Below, one piece after another: positions 1 through 7,936 of a DNA stretch of 21,954 nt. Below the pieces are notes generated by a model. That model saw only the letters and a program-made list of their open reading frames with translations. It was not told the origin of the DNA and did no database searches. A program made the translations under genes and the position numbers. This DNA comes from a bacterium. Its GTDB lineage: Bacteria > Hydrothermota > UBA3072 > B12-G15. The stretch covers positions 1 to 21,954 of the forward strand of contig QNDZ01000006.1 of the NCBI GenBank assembly GCA_003646055.1, read 5' to 3'. Each line of letters begins with the position of its first letter. Position 1 is the first letter of the stretch.

Positions 1-834
1 GAAATTTCCAGAGCCAAGGTCAAAACCAAAGTGTTCCTTTTTCTTCCTTGAATACCATGTGATGGGGGAGTCCACCACTGTCTCATATCCATACCAGTCC
101 TTTACCTGTGCAGTGAAGCCAGCGTAATAGTGCAGAAATTGGGGTTTAAGCCTGATACCGTAAATATCGGCTCCATCATTGATGGAGTTGGAGTAAAAGA
201 GCATATTTTCTCCATCTGAAAGGTAGATACCTGTATAGTCCCTTCCCAGTGAATCCCTGTATTTCCCAATATCACCTACAATGTGGAAGGGGTCATCACT
301 TTTAAGGGCGTATGTGTTGTAAAAGACACCAAGATGTGTTTTCCCGCTTCCGTAGCGTGCCTCAGCCCTCTGGAGGTATATTGAACCTGAGTACCTGAGT
401 CTTGTCCAGGCCTCAACAGAGGATAGAAACAGGTTTATGTCAAAGATAACATCAATGTCCATGAGAGAGAGGGAGTCTGTCTCATACAGCATCATCATCC
501 TGTTTACCCCACTGAATGATATGGAGGATGTGTAGGGCATGAGGACATCACCGTTTTTATTCACAACAATCACAGAGTTCTGGTATCCTCCGCTCACAAC
601 GGGATTGTCAGGGTCAGAAACCCATTCCCCGTCCACAATGTACTTGTACTCGTATCTTCCAGGTTTCAACTCTATCACAACTGTCCAGAACCCATTCTCA
701 TCCATCTCCATGGGGGTTCTTCCCCAGCCATTGAAATCACCAGCAATGAACACTGTCCTTGCATCAGGAGCAAAGTATGTGAACCTGACACCTTCATCTG
801 TGTTTATGGGAAAAAGGGCAAGTAAAAGAAGCAT
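1..834 (-). CDS. CBM48 (glycogen-binding) protein with beta-rich outer-membrane-like body, partial
   Basis: The reading frame starts at ATG 834 behind GGAGGG (RBS 6 nt upstream) and stays open to the window edge, giving 278 codons with the C-terminus missing. A very short hydrophobic leader (about residues 1-9) is followed by a CBM48/AMPK-beta-type module at about residues 14-85. It shows A-GDFNGW (W37), G-W50, LKPGRYEYKY (K64) and DGEW (W71)-SDPDNP, which are the family's starch/glycogen-contacting positions. The rest alternates aromatic and polar residues in short beta-strand-like stretches, as in an outer-membrane barrel, but I do not recognise a family. It is the last visible gene of a five-gene operon, 9 bp after the preceding stop. 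The CBM48 call is strong. The barrel reading is inference, and a downstream catalytic domain beyond the edge cannot be excluded. Confidence 0.8.
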   Translation of the reverse strand, partial: MLLLLALFPINTDEGVRFTYFAPDARTVFIAGDFNGWGRTPMEMDENGFWTVVIELKPGRYEYKYIVDGEWVSDPDNPVVSGGYQNSVIVVNKNGDVLMPYTSSISFSGVNRMMMLYETDSLSLMDIDVIFDINLFLSSVEAWTRLRYSGSIYLQRAEARYGSGKTHLGVFYNTYALKSDDPFHIVGDIGKYRDSLGRDYTGIYLSDGENMLFYSNSINDGADIYGIRLKPQFLHYYAGFTAQVKDWYGYETVVDSPITWYSRKKKEHFGFDLGSGNF

Positions 835-843
835 TTTCCCTCC

Positions 844-2148
844 TTAAAAGTAGTATTTTAGAATCAATCTGACTCTGTTCACGGTTGTAATCCCCTCCCT
901 GTCTGCAATATCACCATCATTCACCAGATCAGCATCTGTATGGGATGGTTCACCGTATTCAAGATAGATTTCAGAGTTTGATACGGGTGGCCTGTAGGCA
1001 ATCTGGAAGAATGCACTCTCCCATGCAGTGCGCTGGTCCTCACCAAAGGCAACCCTTGTGTAAAACCACATGCTTTGAGAAAGGTTCAATTTCCCTTCAA
1101 TGCCAAATATAGACCTCTGCCCAATTGAGTACTCAACATTTTTAACACCTATATCCTTGATTTTGTACTGGAATTTAAGCCTTCCTGTTTTTCCCTCTGC
1201 TACAACTTCAAAGAATGCGTGCTTCCATACATCCCCAAATCTGTCCCTTGTTACATCATAGCAGGTCTTGAAGGAGATGTTATTTACAAACTCAACATAG
1301 GCTTCAAGGTAATACCAGTACCTGTTCAGGTTTTCCCTGTATGTTTTCCCTGTGATTGTGATAGCCCTTCTTGGCAGCAGGTAAGAGATTTCTCCATATA
1401 CTCCCCGCTTACCCTGATTATCAGTCCTTGAGGAGTTATATTCATTTGAGAGTTCGTCACGGAAATTCATACCATAAGAATATGCCTTGCCAAGAATAAT
1501 GAATGGACCAAGTGGGACAATTCTGAGTTCCATTGCCCCTGCAAGATTTTCAGAATCAGGTGTATCAGGGTGATACAGGTTTTTTGCAATCTCACCCCTG
1601 AGTTCAAAGGGTCTTTTGAATAATCCAATACGTACTGAGGCTACCTCATTGAAGGAAGATACCCAGTCCTTTTTCAGGTAGAGAAGACCCCATGTGAGAA
1701 ATCCTTCATATTTTTTCAGGTCCCAGATGATTGCCTGAGCCTTCTCTGTTACAGTGTATCGTGAGAAGAGGAAGCCAGAGGCATAACCCCTTTTCCACAG
1801 GTCACATCTAACCCCTTCAGCATTGGCTCCATAGGATTCGTCCCTCACTCTTTCAGATGAAACAAGATAGAGGAGGGGAGAGTCAAACCAGTGCCTATCC
1901 TCAGCCTTGAATGTGGCGATGGAGAAGAAATTTCCCTGGAATGTGAGGTGCATTCTTTTAAACTGAATCTTACCAGGTTCAAAGGAGAGTGCTGTGTATG
2001 TTTCTGTCCTTCCAGGTAGTTTGTAAAGAAAACCCATCTCACCATAATTCTTTTCCTGATATAGATTCCAGTACTCCCATTCAGGACTGGTGTACTGGTA
2101 TTCAAACCATCCGTGAAATTCACCCAGTGAAAGAATGAGCAGAATCAT
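844..2148 (-). CDS. putative outer-membrane beta-barrel protein
   Basis: The product is about 434 aa and I do not recognise a named family. It has a short hydrophobic N-terminus (MILLILSLGEFHGW) and then many alternating amphipathic strands rich in Tyr, Trp and Phe with polar loops. It ends in LILKYYF; a terminal aromatic residue is the usual mark of a barrel assembled by BamA. Size and texture fit a 14-18-strand porin-like barrel. An upstream GTG at 2157 is in frame, but ATG 2148 forms an ATGA overlap with the stop of the preceding gene and has GGAG just upstream, so I choose 2148. Its place between a PorV-like protein and a CBM48 protein suggests a channel or surface protein for glucan handling, which is inference. 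Confidence 0.75.
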   Translation of the reverse strand: MILLILSLGEFHGWFEYQYTSPEWEYWNLYQEKNYGEMGFLYKLPGRTETYTALSFEPGKIQFKRMHLTFQGNFFSIATFKAEDRHWFDSPLLYLVSSERVRDESYGANAEGVRCDLWKRGYASGFLFSRYTVTEKAQAIIWDLKKYEGFLTWGLLYLKKDWVSSFNEVASVRIGLFKRPFELRGEIAKNLYHPDTPDSENLAGAMELRIVPLGPFIILGKAYSYGMNFRDELSNEYNSSRTDNQGKRGVYGEISYLLPRRAITITGKTYRENLNRYWYYLEAYVEFVNNISFKTCYDVTRDRFGDVWKHAFFEVVAEGKTGRLKFQYKIKDIGVKNVEYSIGQRSIFGIEGKLNLSQSMWFYTRVAFGEDQRTAWESAFFQIAYRPPVSNSEIYLEYGEPSHTDADLVNDGDIADREGITTVNRVRLILKYYF

Positions 2149-2804
2149 AGTCTCCACCCCACAGATACAATGGTTGTTTCTCCAAGGTCAGAATTCGTGA
2201 GAAAGCCCATCTCAATATCAAATCGTGGATTGTGGAGATAAAGCCCAATTGCAGGTCTCCCATTCATCCAACCGGCACTACCTGATATAACCCTGTTCAC
2301 AATGAATTCCACCCCTGCATAGAATTTTTTAAAGTCAGGGGTTGTCTCAAATGAGAGGGAGCCACCTGAGGTGATGAATCCGAACCCAAGCCTCTCCCTG
2401 CTTAATGCAAAGGCAAATCCTCTCAAAGAGAACCTTATTCCAGCATTCCAGTCATAGTTCAGTATAAATGATTTTGAGGCAGGTGCAGATTCGTACTTCT
2501 GTGAGAGTGAAACTCCAAATATACCATACTTTATACCTATTGCACTGATAACACGGGTATAACCCCTGTTTACCCGTGTTGCATTCAAGCCGAACCCAAG
2601 ATTTACCCCTTTGAGAATAAATGAGGAATAAAGGTCGCCCTTGTAAAAGTCTTCAATGTTGAAGGGTCTGTAAAAGGTGATATGAACAATTCTTTTGCTT
2701 ATGGAGGCAGGGTTTATAAAGATGTTTTCTGGCCTCTCCATCGGAGATATAGCACCACCCATTCCTGTTAGATATGCAGTTGAAGAGAGTATGAGAAGAA
2801 GCAT
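2145..2804 (-). CDS. PorV/FadL-like outer-membrane protein
   Basis: The product is 219 aa. A short leader (MLLLILSSTAYLTGMGGA) is followed by PENIFINPASIS. The NPA motif near the N-terminus is typical of the PorV/PorQ and UPF0164-type FadL-like barrels of FCB bacteria. The rest is glycine- and aromatic-rich strand repeats such as GVNLGFGLNATRVN and GIKYGIFGVSLSQKYE. PorV-type proteins of about 350-400 aa work with type IX secretion; this one is shorter and may be only a small barrel. ATG 2804 directly follows the TGA of the upstream gene (TGAATG) with no gap, and its own stop overlaps the next start by ATGA, so translation is coupled on both sides. The exact role is unknown. Confidence 0.65.
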   Translation of the reverse strand: MLLLILSSTAYLTGMGGAISPMERPENIFINPASISKRIVHITFYRPFNIEDFYKGDLYSSFILKGVNLGFGLNATRVNRGYTRVISAIGIKYGIFGVSLSQKYESAPASKSFILNYDWNAGIRFSLRGFAFALSRERLGFGFITSGGSLSFETTPDFKKFYAGVEFIVNRVISGSAGWMNGRPAIGLYLHNPRFDIEMGFLTNSDLGETTIVSVGWRL

Positions 2805-3770
2805 TCAGTACCTCACAAATGCCTTTTTCAACATTCCCCTGTTTTCAGATGTGTAGAATTTCAGGATATATATGCCTTTATCAAGGTCATGGATGTCCCA
2901 GGAGTATTCAATGAAGTCTGTTCTTAAACCTTCAATAACATTCTTTAAGAATCTTCCTTCCTCTGTGAAAAGTGCAACTGTGAGGGTTGCTGTGTCAGTG
3001 AGTTCAACATGTATTGTCACAGGACCTGTCTGTGCAATGTCAGGTCTTATATAGACACTTTTGAATTCAGGGAAGGAAACCTTATATTCCTCTGTTTTTG
3101 ATACATCTACAGGTGCAATTAGAGAATCAGGCACACCATCCCCATCACCATCAATTGTTATCTCCCTGAAGATATTTATGATAGCACTCCCGCTTCCCCT
3201 GACAGATGGGTCATCAGGCATTACATCTCCAGCACCTGCATAATCACCACCACATATGAGTGCAGTTAAAGATATTTTCTGAGGATTACCAAGCACTTCA
3301 AATGGTATGGCAACCTCAAGGAAATTCTTTTCTCCAGGACTGCCCGAATTTACACCTCTGTATGATACAGGGGATGTATTCTCACCTAATTTCCTTATAC
3401 CACCCAGGGAAAGGTCACAGTTCCAGAGTGCCACAAGGAAGTCAGGTTTTGCTCCACTGAATCTTACATCCCTTGGATACCAGTCAAGCCCATTGGCATT
3501 ATCAATCCCACCAGTCTCTGTATCAAGAAATATGAGCAGGGCATTATTATTCAGTGTATAAGAGCAACCTATAAAGAGGGTCTCTGCATTCCATGTGAGG
3601 AAGAGGGTGTCAAGTTCATTCTGGCTGCTCCAGTATGAGTCATTTGCATTGTCAATAACCACAGCCTCTTCAGGGGAGAAGTCATTCTCTCCATCAATCT
3701 GGATAGAATGGAAGGTTTCAGGGTAGAGGAGGAGTGTAAAAAGGCTACTTAATACCAAAAATTTCCTCAT
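2805..3770 (-). CDS. secreted CBM9/DOMON-like protein with C-terminal FlgD/T9SS-type domain
   Basis: The product is 321 aa with a signal peptide (MRKFLVLSSLFTLLLYPETFHS). Residues about 20-200 resemble the CBM9-like/glucodextranase C-terminal fold (IDGENDFSP at the start, LTWNAETLFIGCSY, then GLDWYPRDVRF), a beta-sandwich often attached to alpha-glucan enzymes. Near residue 208 is a calcium-binding-type DGDGDGVPD motif. About residues 240-321 form an FlgD-like Ig or sorting domain (LFTEEGRFLKNV, then YSWDIHDLDKGIYILKFYT, ending KKAFVRY), which in FCB bacteria can direct type IX secretion. ATG 3770 has AGGAGG 4 nt upstream and lies inside the end of the upstream gene (26-bp overlap). Likely an exported or cell-surface sugar-binding accessory with no catalytic motif seen. 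Confidence 0.7.
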   Translation of the reverse strand: MRKFLVLSSLFTLLLYPETFHSIQIDGENDFSPEEAVVIDNANDSYWSSQNELDTLFLTWNAETLFIGCSYTLNNNALLIFLDTETGGIDNANGLDWYPRDVRFSGAKPDFLVALWNCDLSLGGIRKLGENTSPVSYRGVNSGSPGEKNFLEVAIPFEVLGNPQKISLTALICGGDYAGAGDVMPDDPSVRGSGSAIINIFREITIDGDGDGVPDSLIAPVDVSKTEEYKVSFPEFKSVYIRPDIAQTGPVTIHVELTDTATLTVALFTEEGRFLKNVIEGLRTDFIEYSWDIHDLDKGIYILKFYTSENRGMLKKAFVRY

Positions 3771-4929
3771 TCACCCTCCTGGTGGCATCCTTGAGTGCCT
3801 GTTCAGGTGTCTTTTTCCCATAAAGGGCTGATTCTATCTCAGGATTCACAATATTCTCCACACCCTGATAATCAGGTATAATGGGTCTTGGAACAGCCTC
3901 TTTGATTGCCTCTGCAAATATCTTTATATAGGGGTGCCTCTCAAAATCTATATTCTCCATACTTTTAACATTCACAGGTAGTTGGCCAAGTTTGTTTGCC
4001 CACAGGGTCTGGATGTTTTCAGAAACGAGGAACTGGAGGAATTTAAGTGCTTCTTCAGTGTGTTTTGACCTTTTGAAAATCACCATATCCGTTCCACCAA
4101 TGGGGGTTGGCCTTCCATACCTTCCTTCTGGCACAGGGACAATCCCAAAGGGAATGTTTGCTTCCTTCAGTGATTTTATCTTCCACGGCCCATTGAAGAC
4201 CATTGCATACTTACCGTTCTGGAATCCCATATCAGGGTCAACTGCACCAGGTTTCCAGGCACCAGCCTCTATACCCTCATCATAAAGTTTCTTGATAAAC
4301 TTCAGTGCCTCAACTGCCTGAGGTGTATCAAGGGTGAACCTTCCATCCTTCATGAGCCTTGCTCCAAATCCATAGAAGAAGGGTAGATGCCACCACAGTG
4401 TGTTTCTCATGGCAAAACCATATATATTCTTGTTTTTATCCGTAAGTTTTTTACCCGCCCTAACAAACTCCTCCCATGTATCAGGTGGCTTTATCCCCTT
4501 TTCCTTGAAAAGTTTTTTGTTGTAAAAAAGGGCAAGGCAATTCACCTGGTCTGGTATGCCATATAGTTTTCCATTTATCTCAACGGATTTCAGGGCAACG
4601 GGTAACAACTCCGATGTATCAAAGTTTTCAATCTTTTTTACAGCACCCCTTGTGGCAAGTTTTGCTACCATTGCAAGGTCAACCCTTGCAATATCTGGTT
4701 CTGAGCCTGTAGCAAGTGCTGTCAGGATTTTGCTCTCCATGCCAAAGAAGGGTATCCTCTGAACCTGGACATTTATTCCTGTGGATTCCTCAAATGCCTT
4801 CACTATCTCCATGAATACAGCATGCTCTTCATCATTGTAAGATTCCCATATCGTGAGATTTTTACCTGTTTTACCTCCTCCACACCCAATAAAAACGAAC
4901 AGGGGAAGGAGCAATAAAAACTTCCTCAT
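3745..4929 (-). CDS. sugar ABC transporter substrate-binding lipoprotein (MalE/SBP family 1)
   Basis: The product is 394 aa. The leader MRKFLLLLPLFVFIGC has lipobox Cys16, so it is probably a membrane-anchored periplasmic lipoprotein. The body is a classic extracellular solute-binding protein of the maltose/oligosaccharide group: LTIWESYNDEEHAVFMEIVKAFEE, GSEPDIARVD, YGIPDQVNCLALFYNKKLF, PPDTWEEF, FQNGKYAMVFNGPWKI, IGGTDMVIFKRSK. Its length is normal for the family. An in-frame ATG nine codons upstream (4956) is rejected because it overlaps the -10 box; ATG 4929 has AAGGAGG upstream. It is the first gene of the operon. No permease or ATPase partner appears in the window, so these would lie left of the edge or elsewhere. 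The ligand is likely a malto-oligosaccharide judging from the CBM48 neighbour (inference). Confidence 0.92.
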   Translation of the reverse strand: MRKFLLLLPLFVFIGCGGGKTGKNLTIWESYNDEEHAVFMEIVKAFEESTGINVQVQRIPFFGMESKILTALATGSEPDIARVDLAMVAKLATRGAVKKIENFDTSELLPVALKSVEINGKLYGIPDQVNCLALFYNKKLFKEKGIKPPDTWEEFVRAGKKLTDKNKNIYGFAMRNTLWWHLPFFYGFGARLMKDGRFTLDTPQAVEALKFIKKLYDEGIEAGAWKPGAVDPDMGFQNGKYAMVFNGPWKIKSLKEANIPFGIVPVPEGRYGRPTPIGGTDMVIFKRSKHTEEALKFLQFLVSENIQTLWANKLGQLPVNVKSMENIDFERHPYIKIFAEAIKEAVPRPIIPDYQGVENIVNPEIESALYGKKTPEQALKDATRRVNEEIFGIK

Positions 4930-4947
4930 TCTGCCTCCTTTTTTGAA

Positions 4948-4975
4948 ATCATACACCCCACCCCATTTTTGTCAA
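4948..4975 (-). promoter_or_regulatory. sigma70-type promoter of the glucan operon
   Basis: On the minus strand TTGACA (4975-4970) and TATGAT (4953-4948) are separated by 16 bp. The predicted transcription start near 4941 leaves a leader of about a dozen bases containing only the ribosome-binding site AAGGAGG before ATG 4929. This also decides the start codon of the gene. Confidence 0.75.
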
Positions 4976-5004
4976 CAGAGGATAAATGATGGGATTAAAA
5001 AAAC

Positions 5005-5032
5005 TTGCATTTTTACTTCGTGTAGATATTAT
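5005..5032 (+). promoter_or_regulatory. possible promoter for the TolB-like gene pair
   Basis: TTGCAT (5005-5010), 16 bp, TATTAT (5027-5032). The predicted start of transcription falls at about 5039, on the ATG of the small ORF described next. The boxes are imperfect and the region is AT-rich, so a chance match is possible. Confidence 0.35.
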
Positions 5033-5038
5033 TTTAAT

Positions 5039-5188
5039 ATGTTGAACTTTGATAATATAGTCGTTCTTTTAAAAACTTGCAGCAATGTGACCACGCTCGG
5101 CTTCCACGATATTCCCTTAATGGAAACTTCGCATATGTGCCAGACATTGGATGGAATTCCCAAACCTACAATGGCGGTTGAACTATGA
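5039..5188 (+). CDS. possible 49-aa ORF coupled to the TolB-like gene
   Basis: ATG 5039 opens a 49-codon frame (begins MLNFDNIVVLLKTC, ends KPTMAVEL) whose TGA overlaps ATG 5185 of the next gene by ATGA. No Shine-Dalgarno precedes it. The predicted transcription start coincides with its first base, so it would be leaderless. The downstream lipoprotein gene also lacks a good ribosome-binding site and could depend on coupling. The sequence resembles no family I know. It could equally be a decayed gene end or untranslated leader. An 8-bp direct repeat GTTGAACT (5041-5048 and 5177-5184) brackets almost the same stretch. Confidence 0.25.
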   Translation: MLNFDNIVVLLKTCSNVTTLGFHDIPLMETSHMCQTLDGIPKPTMAVEL

Positions 5189-6258
5189 GAAAAATTGAAA
5201 GAGTAGTAAAAAATCTCTCAAAGTACATGCTAATTTATACTTTGTTAATTCTTTACCTGCTCATAGTGATTTTCAGTTCAGGGTGCCCGAAAAACCCGGA
5301 GGAACACTATATTTCTGCCCTCCCTTCTTCAGCACAGATTCTTTTTGTCTCTAACATGGATACAGGCAGTCGCACAAAGGAGATATATGCAATGGATGAT
5401 AATGGAGAGGATGTTACCCGAATTACCCATTCTCCCTATCACCATTGTATTGTTGGGATTGACAGAACAAAGAGATACATACTGGCTACAAGGGTTGTGG
5501 AAGATACGGATAGTCCCGAAGGTCTGGGGGATGAGGATAGAAAAAGTTTATGGCTTCTTGACCTTGAGACAGGGAATGAAAAAAGATTGACAGACACTTC
5601 CAATAATGCTGAAGGGGATAGTTTTTCACCTGACGGTGAGTGGATAGTATTTCATATGGTTTTAGCAGGAGAAAATCAGGCGGATATCTATAAAATGAAA
5701 ATAGATGGCTCCGGTCTTACAAGACTGACCCATACGAATGATGCCACAGAAAGTGACCCTTCCTGGTCTCCCGACGGTGAGAATATTGCATTTGTATCGT
5801 ACAGTGCCCAAGTTCCAAGATTTGTTCTTAAGATAATGGATTCTGATGGGAATAACATGAGAACAATTTATGACCCTGCTGATACTGTTGCAACTCCTTA
5901 CTTTAAGCCAGGTGTGTATGACCCTTCGTGGAGTCCAGATGGGCAATGGATTGTTTTTGAAAAACCCGTTCATTACAGTGGTGAGAATGGAGATGCTGGA
6001 ATATGGCACATTTACAAGATACATCCTGATGGAACAGGCCTTGTGGATCTCAGCAAACAGGGGGGCCATGAATCTATGGCAGAATACCTTCCTTCTTTTT
6101 CAGGAGACGGAAGACAGATTGTGTTCAGTGCAAGATATGGCTCATCAGACCCTGCCAATGTGCAGATTGATATATTCGTAATGGACGATAGTGGGAGTTC
6201 TCTCAGCAGACTAACCGATTTTGATACGATTGAAGACTTTGGGGTCTGGATAAAATGA
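5185..6258 (+). CDS. TolB-like PD40 beta-propeller lipoprotein
   Basis: The product is 357 aa. A basic N-terminus and hydrophobic segment (about 15-32) end in the lipobox IFSSGC (Cys34), predicting a lipoprotein. Repeated PD40/WD40-like blades follow: SFSPDGEWIVF, SWSPDGENIAFVS, SWSPDGQWIVF, SFSGDGRQIVF. Each is preceded by a partner strand such as IYKMKIDGSGLTRLTH, as in TolB and its DPP-IV N-terminal-like relatives. Unlike true TolB there is no separate N-terminal alpha/beta domain, and no pal, tolA or tolQR is nearby, so I do not call it TolB. The start lacks a clear Shine-Dalgarno; an internal ATG at 5227 would shorten the leader but has none either. Likely a protein- or peptidoglycan-interaction scaffold in the envelope. 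It is a tandem paralogue of the next gene. Confidence 0.85.
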   Translation: MRKIERVVKNLSKYMLIYTLLILYLLIVIFSSGCPKNPEEHYISALPSSAQILFVSNMDTGSRTKEIYAMDDNGEDVTRITHSPYHHCIVGIDRTKRYILATRVVEDTDSPEGLGDEDRKSLWLLDLETGNEKRLTDTSNNAEGDSFSPDGEWIVFHMVLAGENQADIYKMKIDGSGLTRLTHTNDATESDPSWSPDGENIAFVSYSAQVPRFVLKIMDSDGNNMRTIYDPADTVATPYFKPGVYDPSWSPDGQWIVFEKPVHYSGENGDAGIWHIYKIHPDGTGLVDLSKQGGHESMAEYLPSFSGDGRQIVFSARYGSSDPANVQIDIFVMDDSGSSLSRLTDFDTIEDFGVWIK

Positions 6259-7277
6259 AAAAGAAACTTTACTGGGTTAAAGGTATCTCCCTCACTTTTG
6301 TATTCTTCCTTGCGGGTTGTTTCCTGAGAGACAATTCAGATTTTAATGGGTTTAAAATAATATTTGAAAGTAGCAGAGATGTTCCACAGGGCGCTACTTT
6401 CCCTCAAAAATACATTGAATTATACACTATGAATCCTGATGGCTCCAATGTTATGAGGATAACAAATAACCAGTACTGGGAACACAAACCGCAGGTTTCT
6501 CCGGACGGCACAAAGATTCTTGTAACCATTCACTACTTACCAGAAAATGTAGATGAGACAGACCCTGGATGGGAAATTGCCGTGATGAATATTGATGGTT
6601 CGGGGCTTACAAAACTGACAGATAATGAATATTTTGATGGCAACGCCAGATGGAACGAAGACGGTACAAAAATAGTGTATGTATCTGATTCAAATCAAAG
6701 AACCTCTGAAGATTTAGAAAACCACCTTTTACCTCAATATGATATTTATGTAATGAATGCGGATGGAACCAATAAAACAAAGTTAACCTCTGGTGAGCCT
6801 GGTGATGTCAATGCTGACCCCTGTTTTTCTCCCGATGGGAGTATCTTTTACATCCATTCGGAGGATTATTCCAATCATTTTGATTTATGGAGAATGAATG
6901 GGGATGGTAGTGAGAAAATGCTCTTTTTCAGCCATAATGAGACAATTCAGGCTATTAATGACCCATCTGTTTCACATAATGGTGAGAGGATTGTTTTTGA
7001 AGGAAGAGTTGGGAATAATGCGGAAAGGTTACTGTATAACCTTTTTTCCTTGAATTCCAATGGCTCTGAACTTTTAAGATTGACATTAAACGATGGCGAA
7101 TCTGATATATGGCCCAGTTACTCCCCCGATAATAATTATATTGTTTACTTTACCTATGAGTGGGATGAAAACGGAGGGCATACTCAGAAAATAAGAATTG
7201 CAAAATCGGATGGGAGTGAAGAACAGGAAATTTCAAGTTTTCCATGGGAATCCTTTCCAGGCTGGTTTGAAAAATAA
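6255..7277 (+). CDS. TolB-like PD40 beta-propeller lipoprotein, second copy
   Basis: The product is 340 aa. The signal ends FVFFLAGC (lipobox). PD40 blades are visible at QVSPDGTKILVT, RWNEDGTKIVYVS, CFSPDGSIFYIHS, SVSHNGERIVFEG and SYSPDNNYIVYFT, with linkers like YVMNADGTNKTKLTSGEPG. The start overlaps the previous stop by ATGA, so the pair is translated together. The two proteins share architecture but have diverged, consistent with an old duplication. Degenerate blades (SHNG, SPDN, NED in place of SPDG) may mark surfaces specialised for partners. The partner is unknown. Confidence 0.85.
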   Translation: MKKKLYWVKGISLTFVFFLAGCFLRDNSDFNGFKIIFESSRDVPQGATFPQKYIELYTMNPDGSNVMRITNNQYWEHKPQVSPDGTKILVTIHYLPENVDETDPGWEIAVMNIDGSGLTKLTDNEYFDGNARWNEDGTKIVYVSDSNQRTSEDLENHLLPQYDIYVMNADGTNKTKLTSGEPGDVNADPCFSPDGSIFYIHSEDYSNHFDLWRMNGDGSEKMLFFSHNETIQAINDPSVSHNGERIVFEGRVGNNAERLLYNLFSLNSNGSELLRLTLNDGESDIWPSYSPDNNYIVYFTYEWDENGGHTQKIRIAKSDGSEEQEISSFPWESFPGWFEK

Positions 7278-7333
7278 AAGGCCACCTTGAAAGATTAGGG
7301 TAGTGTAACAAAAAACAATAGGAGGGAAATGCC

Positions 7334-7936
7334 ATGGATATGGACAGAGAACAAAGAGAATTTATGGACAAAAAGCACGAGGTAATGGATAGATTTTATG
7401 ATTTATGCGAGCAGTATAATGGGAGCAATGCGAAATTCATAAAAAGGCGAGTGAAACAGTTGATTGAGGAGGACCCTGATTTTTTAGATTCGTACTTGTT
7501 ACTCTATGAGATACTAAAGAATGAGGGTAATTCCTCTGAGGCAGAAAGGGTATTGAATGATGCATATGAGAGAGCGCTGAGATTGATAACCGATGAAAAT
7601 GGCAACTGGCCAGATAGATTATCCTGGGGTTGGCTGGAAAATAGACATATCATAAGAACCATTTTGAATAAGGCTATTTTATTATGGGAAAAAAGAAAGG
7701 TAGATGAGGCCCTGGATTTATTAAGAAAATTGCTAAAAACAAATCCGGGTGACAATGTTGGAGCACGCTTTTATATACTGGCAATTAGAATGAATATGAC
7801 CCTTGAAGAATTTGAAAGACGCTTTGACAGGGGTGGTTATTACGATATGGATTTGTCTCACTGGTTTGATGAGAATTATAAAAGATTTGATGATGAATTT
7901 GGCTGGTGGGAAAAGGCCATAGAAGAATATATGTAA
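7334..7936 (+). CDS. TPR-family protein (200 aa)
   Basis: ATG 7334 follows GGAGGG (7321-7326); another ATG at 7329 is out of frame. There is no signal peptide, so it is cytoplasmic. The sequence is helical with TPR-like segments (FLDSYLLLYEILKNEGNSSEAERVLNDAYERAL and KVDEALDLLRKLLKTNPGDNVGARFYILAIRM). The motif NWPDRLSWGWLENRHIIR in the middle and the end EEFERRFDRGGYYDMD are, as I recall, shared by a scattered family of small bacterial TPR proteins of unknown function. It sits 56 bp after the TolB-like pair with no terminator seen, so it may be cotranscribed with them. Confidence 0.8.
   Translation: MDMDREQREFMDKKHEVMDRFYDLCEQYNGSNAKFIKRRVKQLIEEDPDFLDSYLLLYEILKNEGNSSEAERVLNDAYERALRLITDENGNWPDRLSWGWLENRHIIRTILNKAILLWEKRKVDEALDLLRKLLKTNPGDNVGARFYILAIRMNMTLEEFERRFDRGGYYDMDLSHWFDENYKRFDDEFGWWEKAIEEYM

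Noticed and set aside
4930..4956. N-terminal extension of the sugar-binding lipoprotein to ATG 4956
   Set aside because: It overlaps the -10 box, has no ribosome site and breaks a normal lipoprotein signal that begins at 4929.
5049..5176. Insertion element bounded by the 8-bp direct repeat GTTGAACT
   Set aside because: No inverted ends and only 128 bp between; an 8-mer pair at this distance can occur by chance, so it is only mentioned as an oddity.
7906..7935. Earlier start for the 60-aa TPR protein
   Set aside because: It would overlap 31 bp of the upstream gene and adds residues (GKGHRRIYV) outside the TPR; the TAATG junction at 7936 is a better start.
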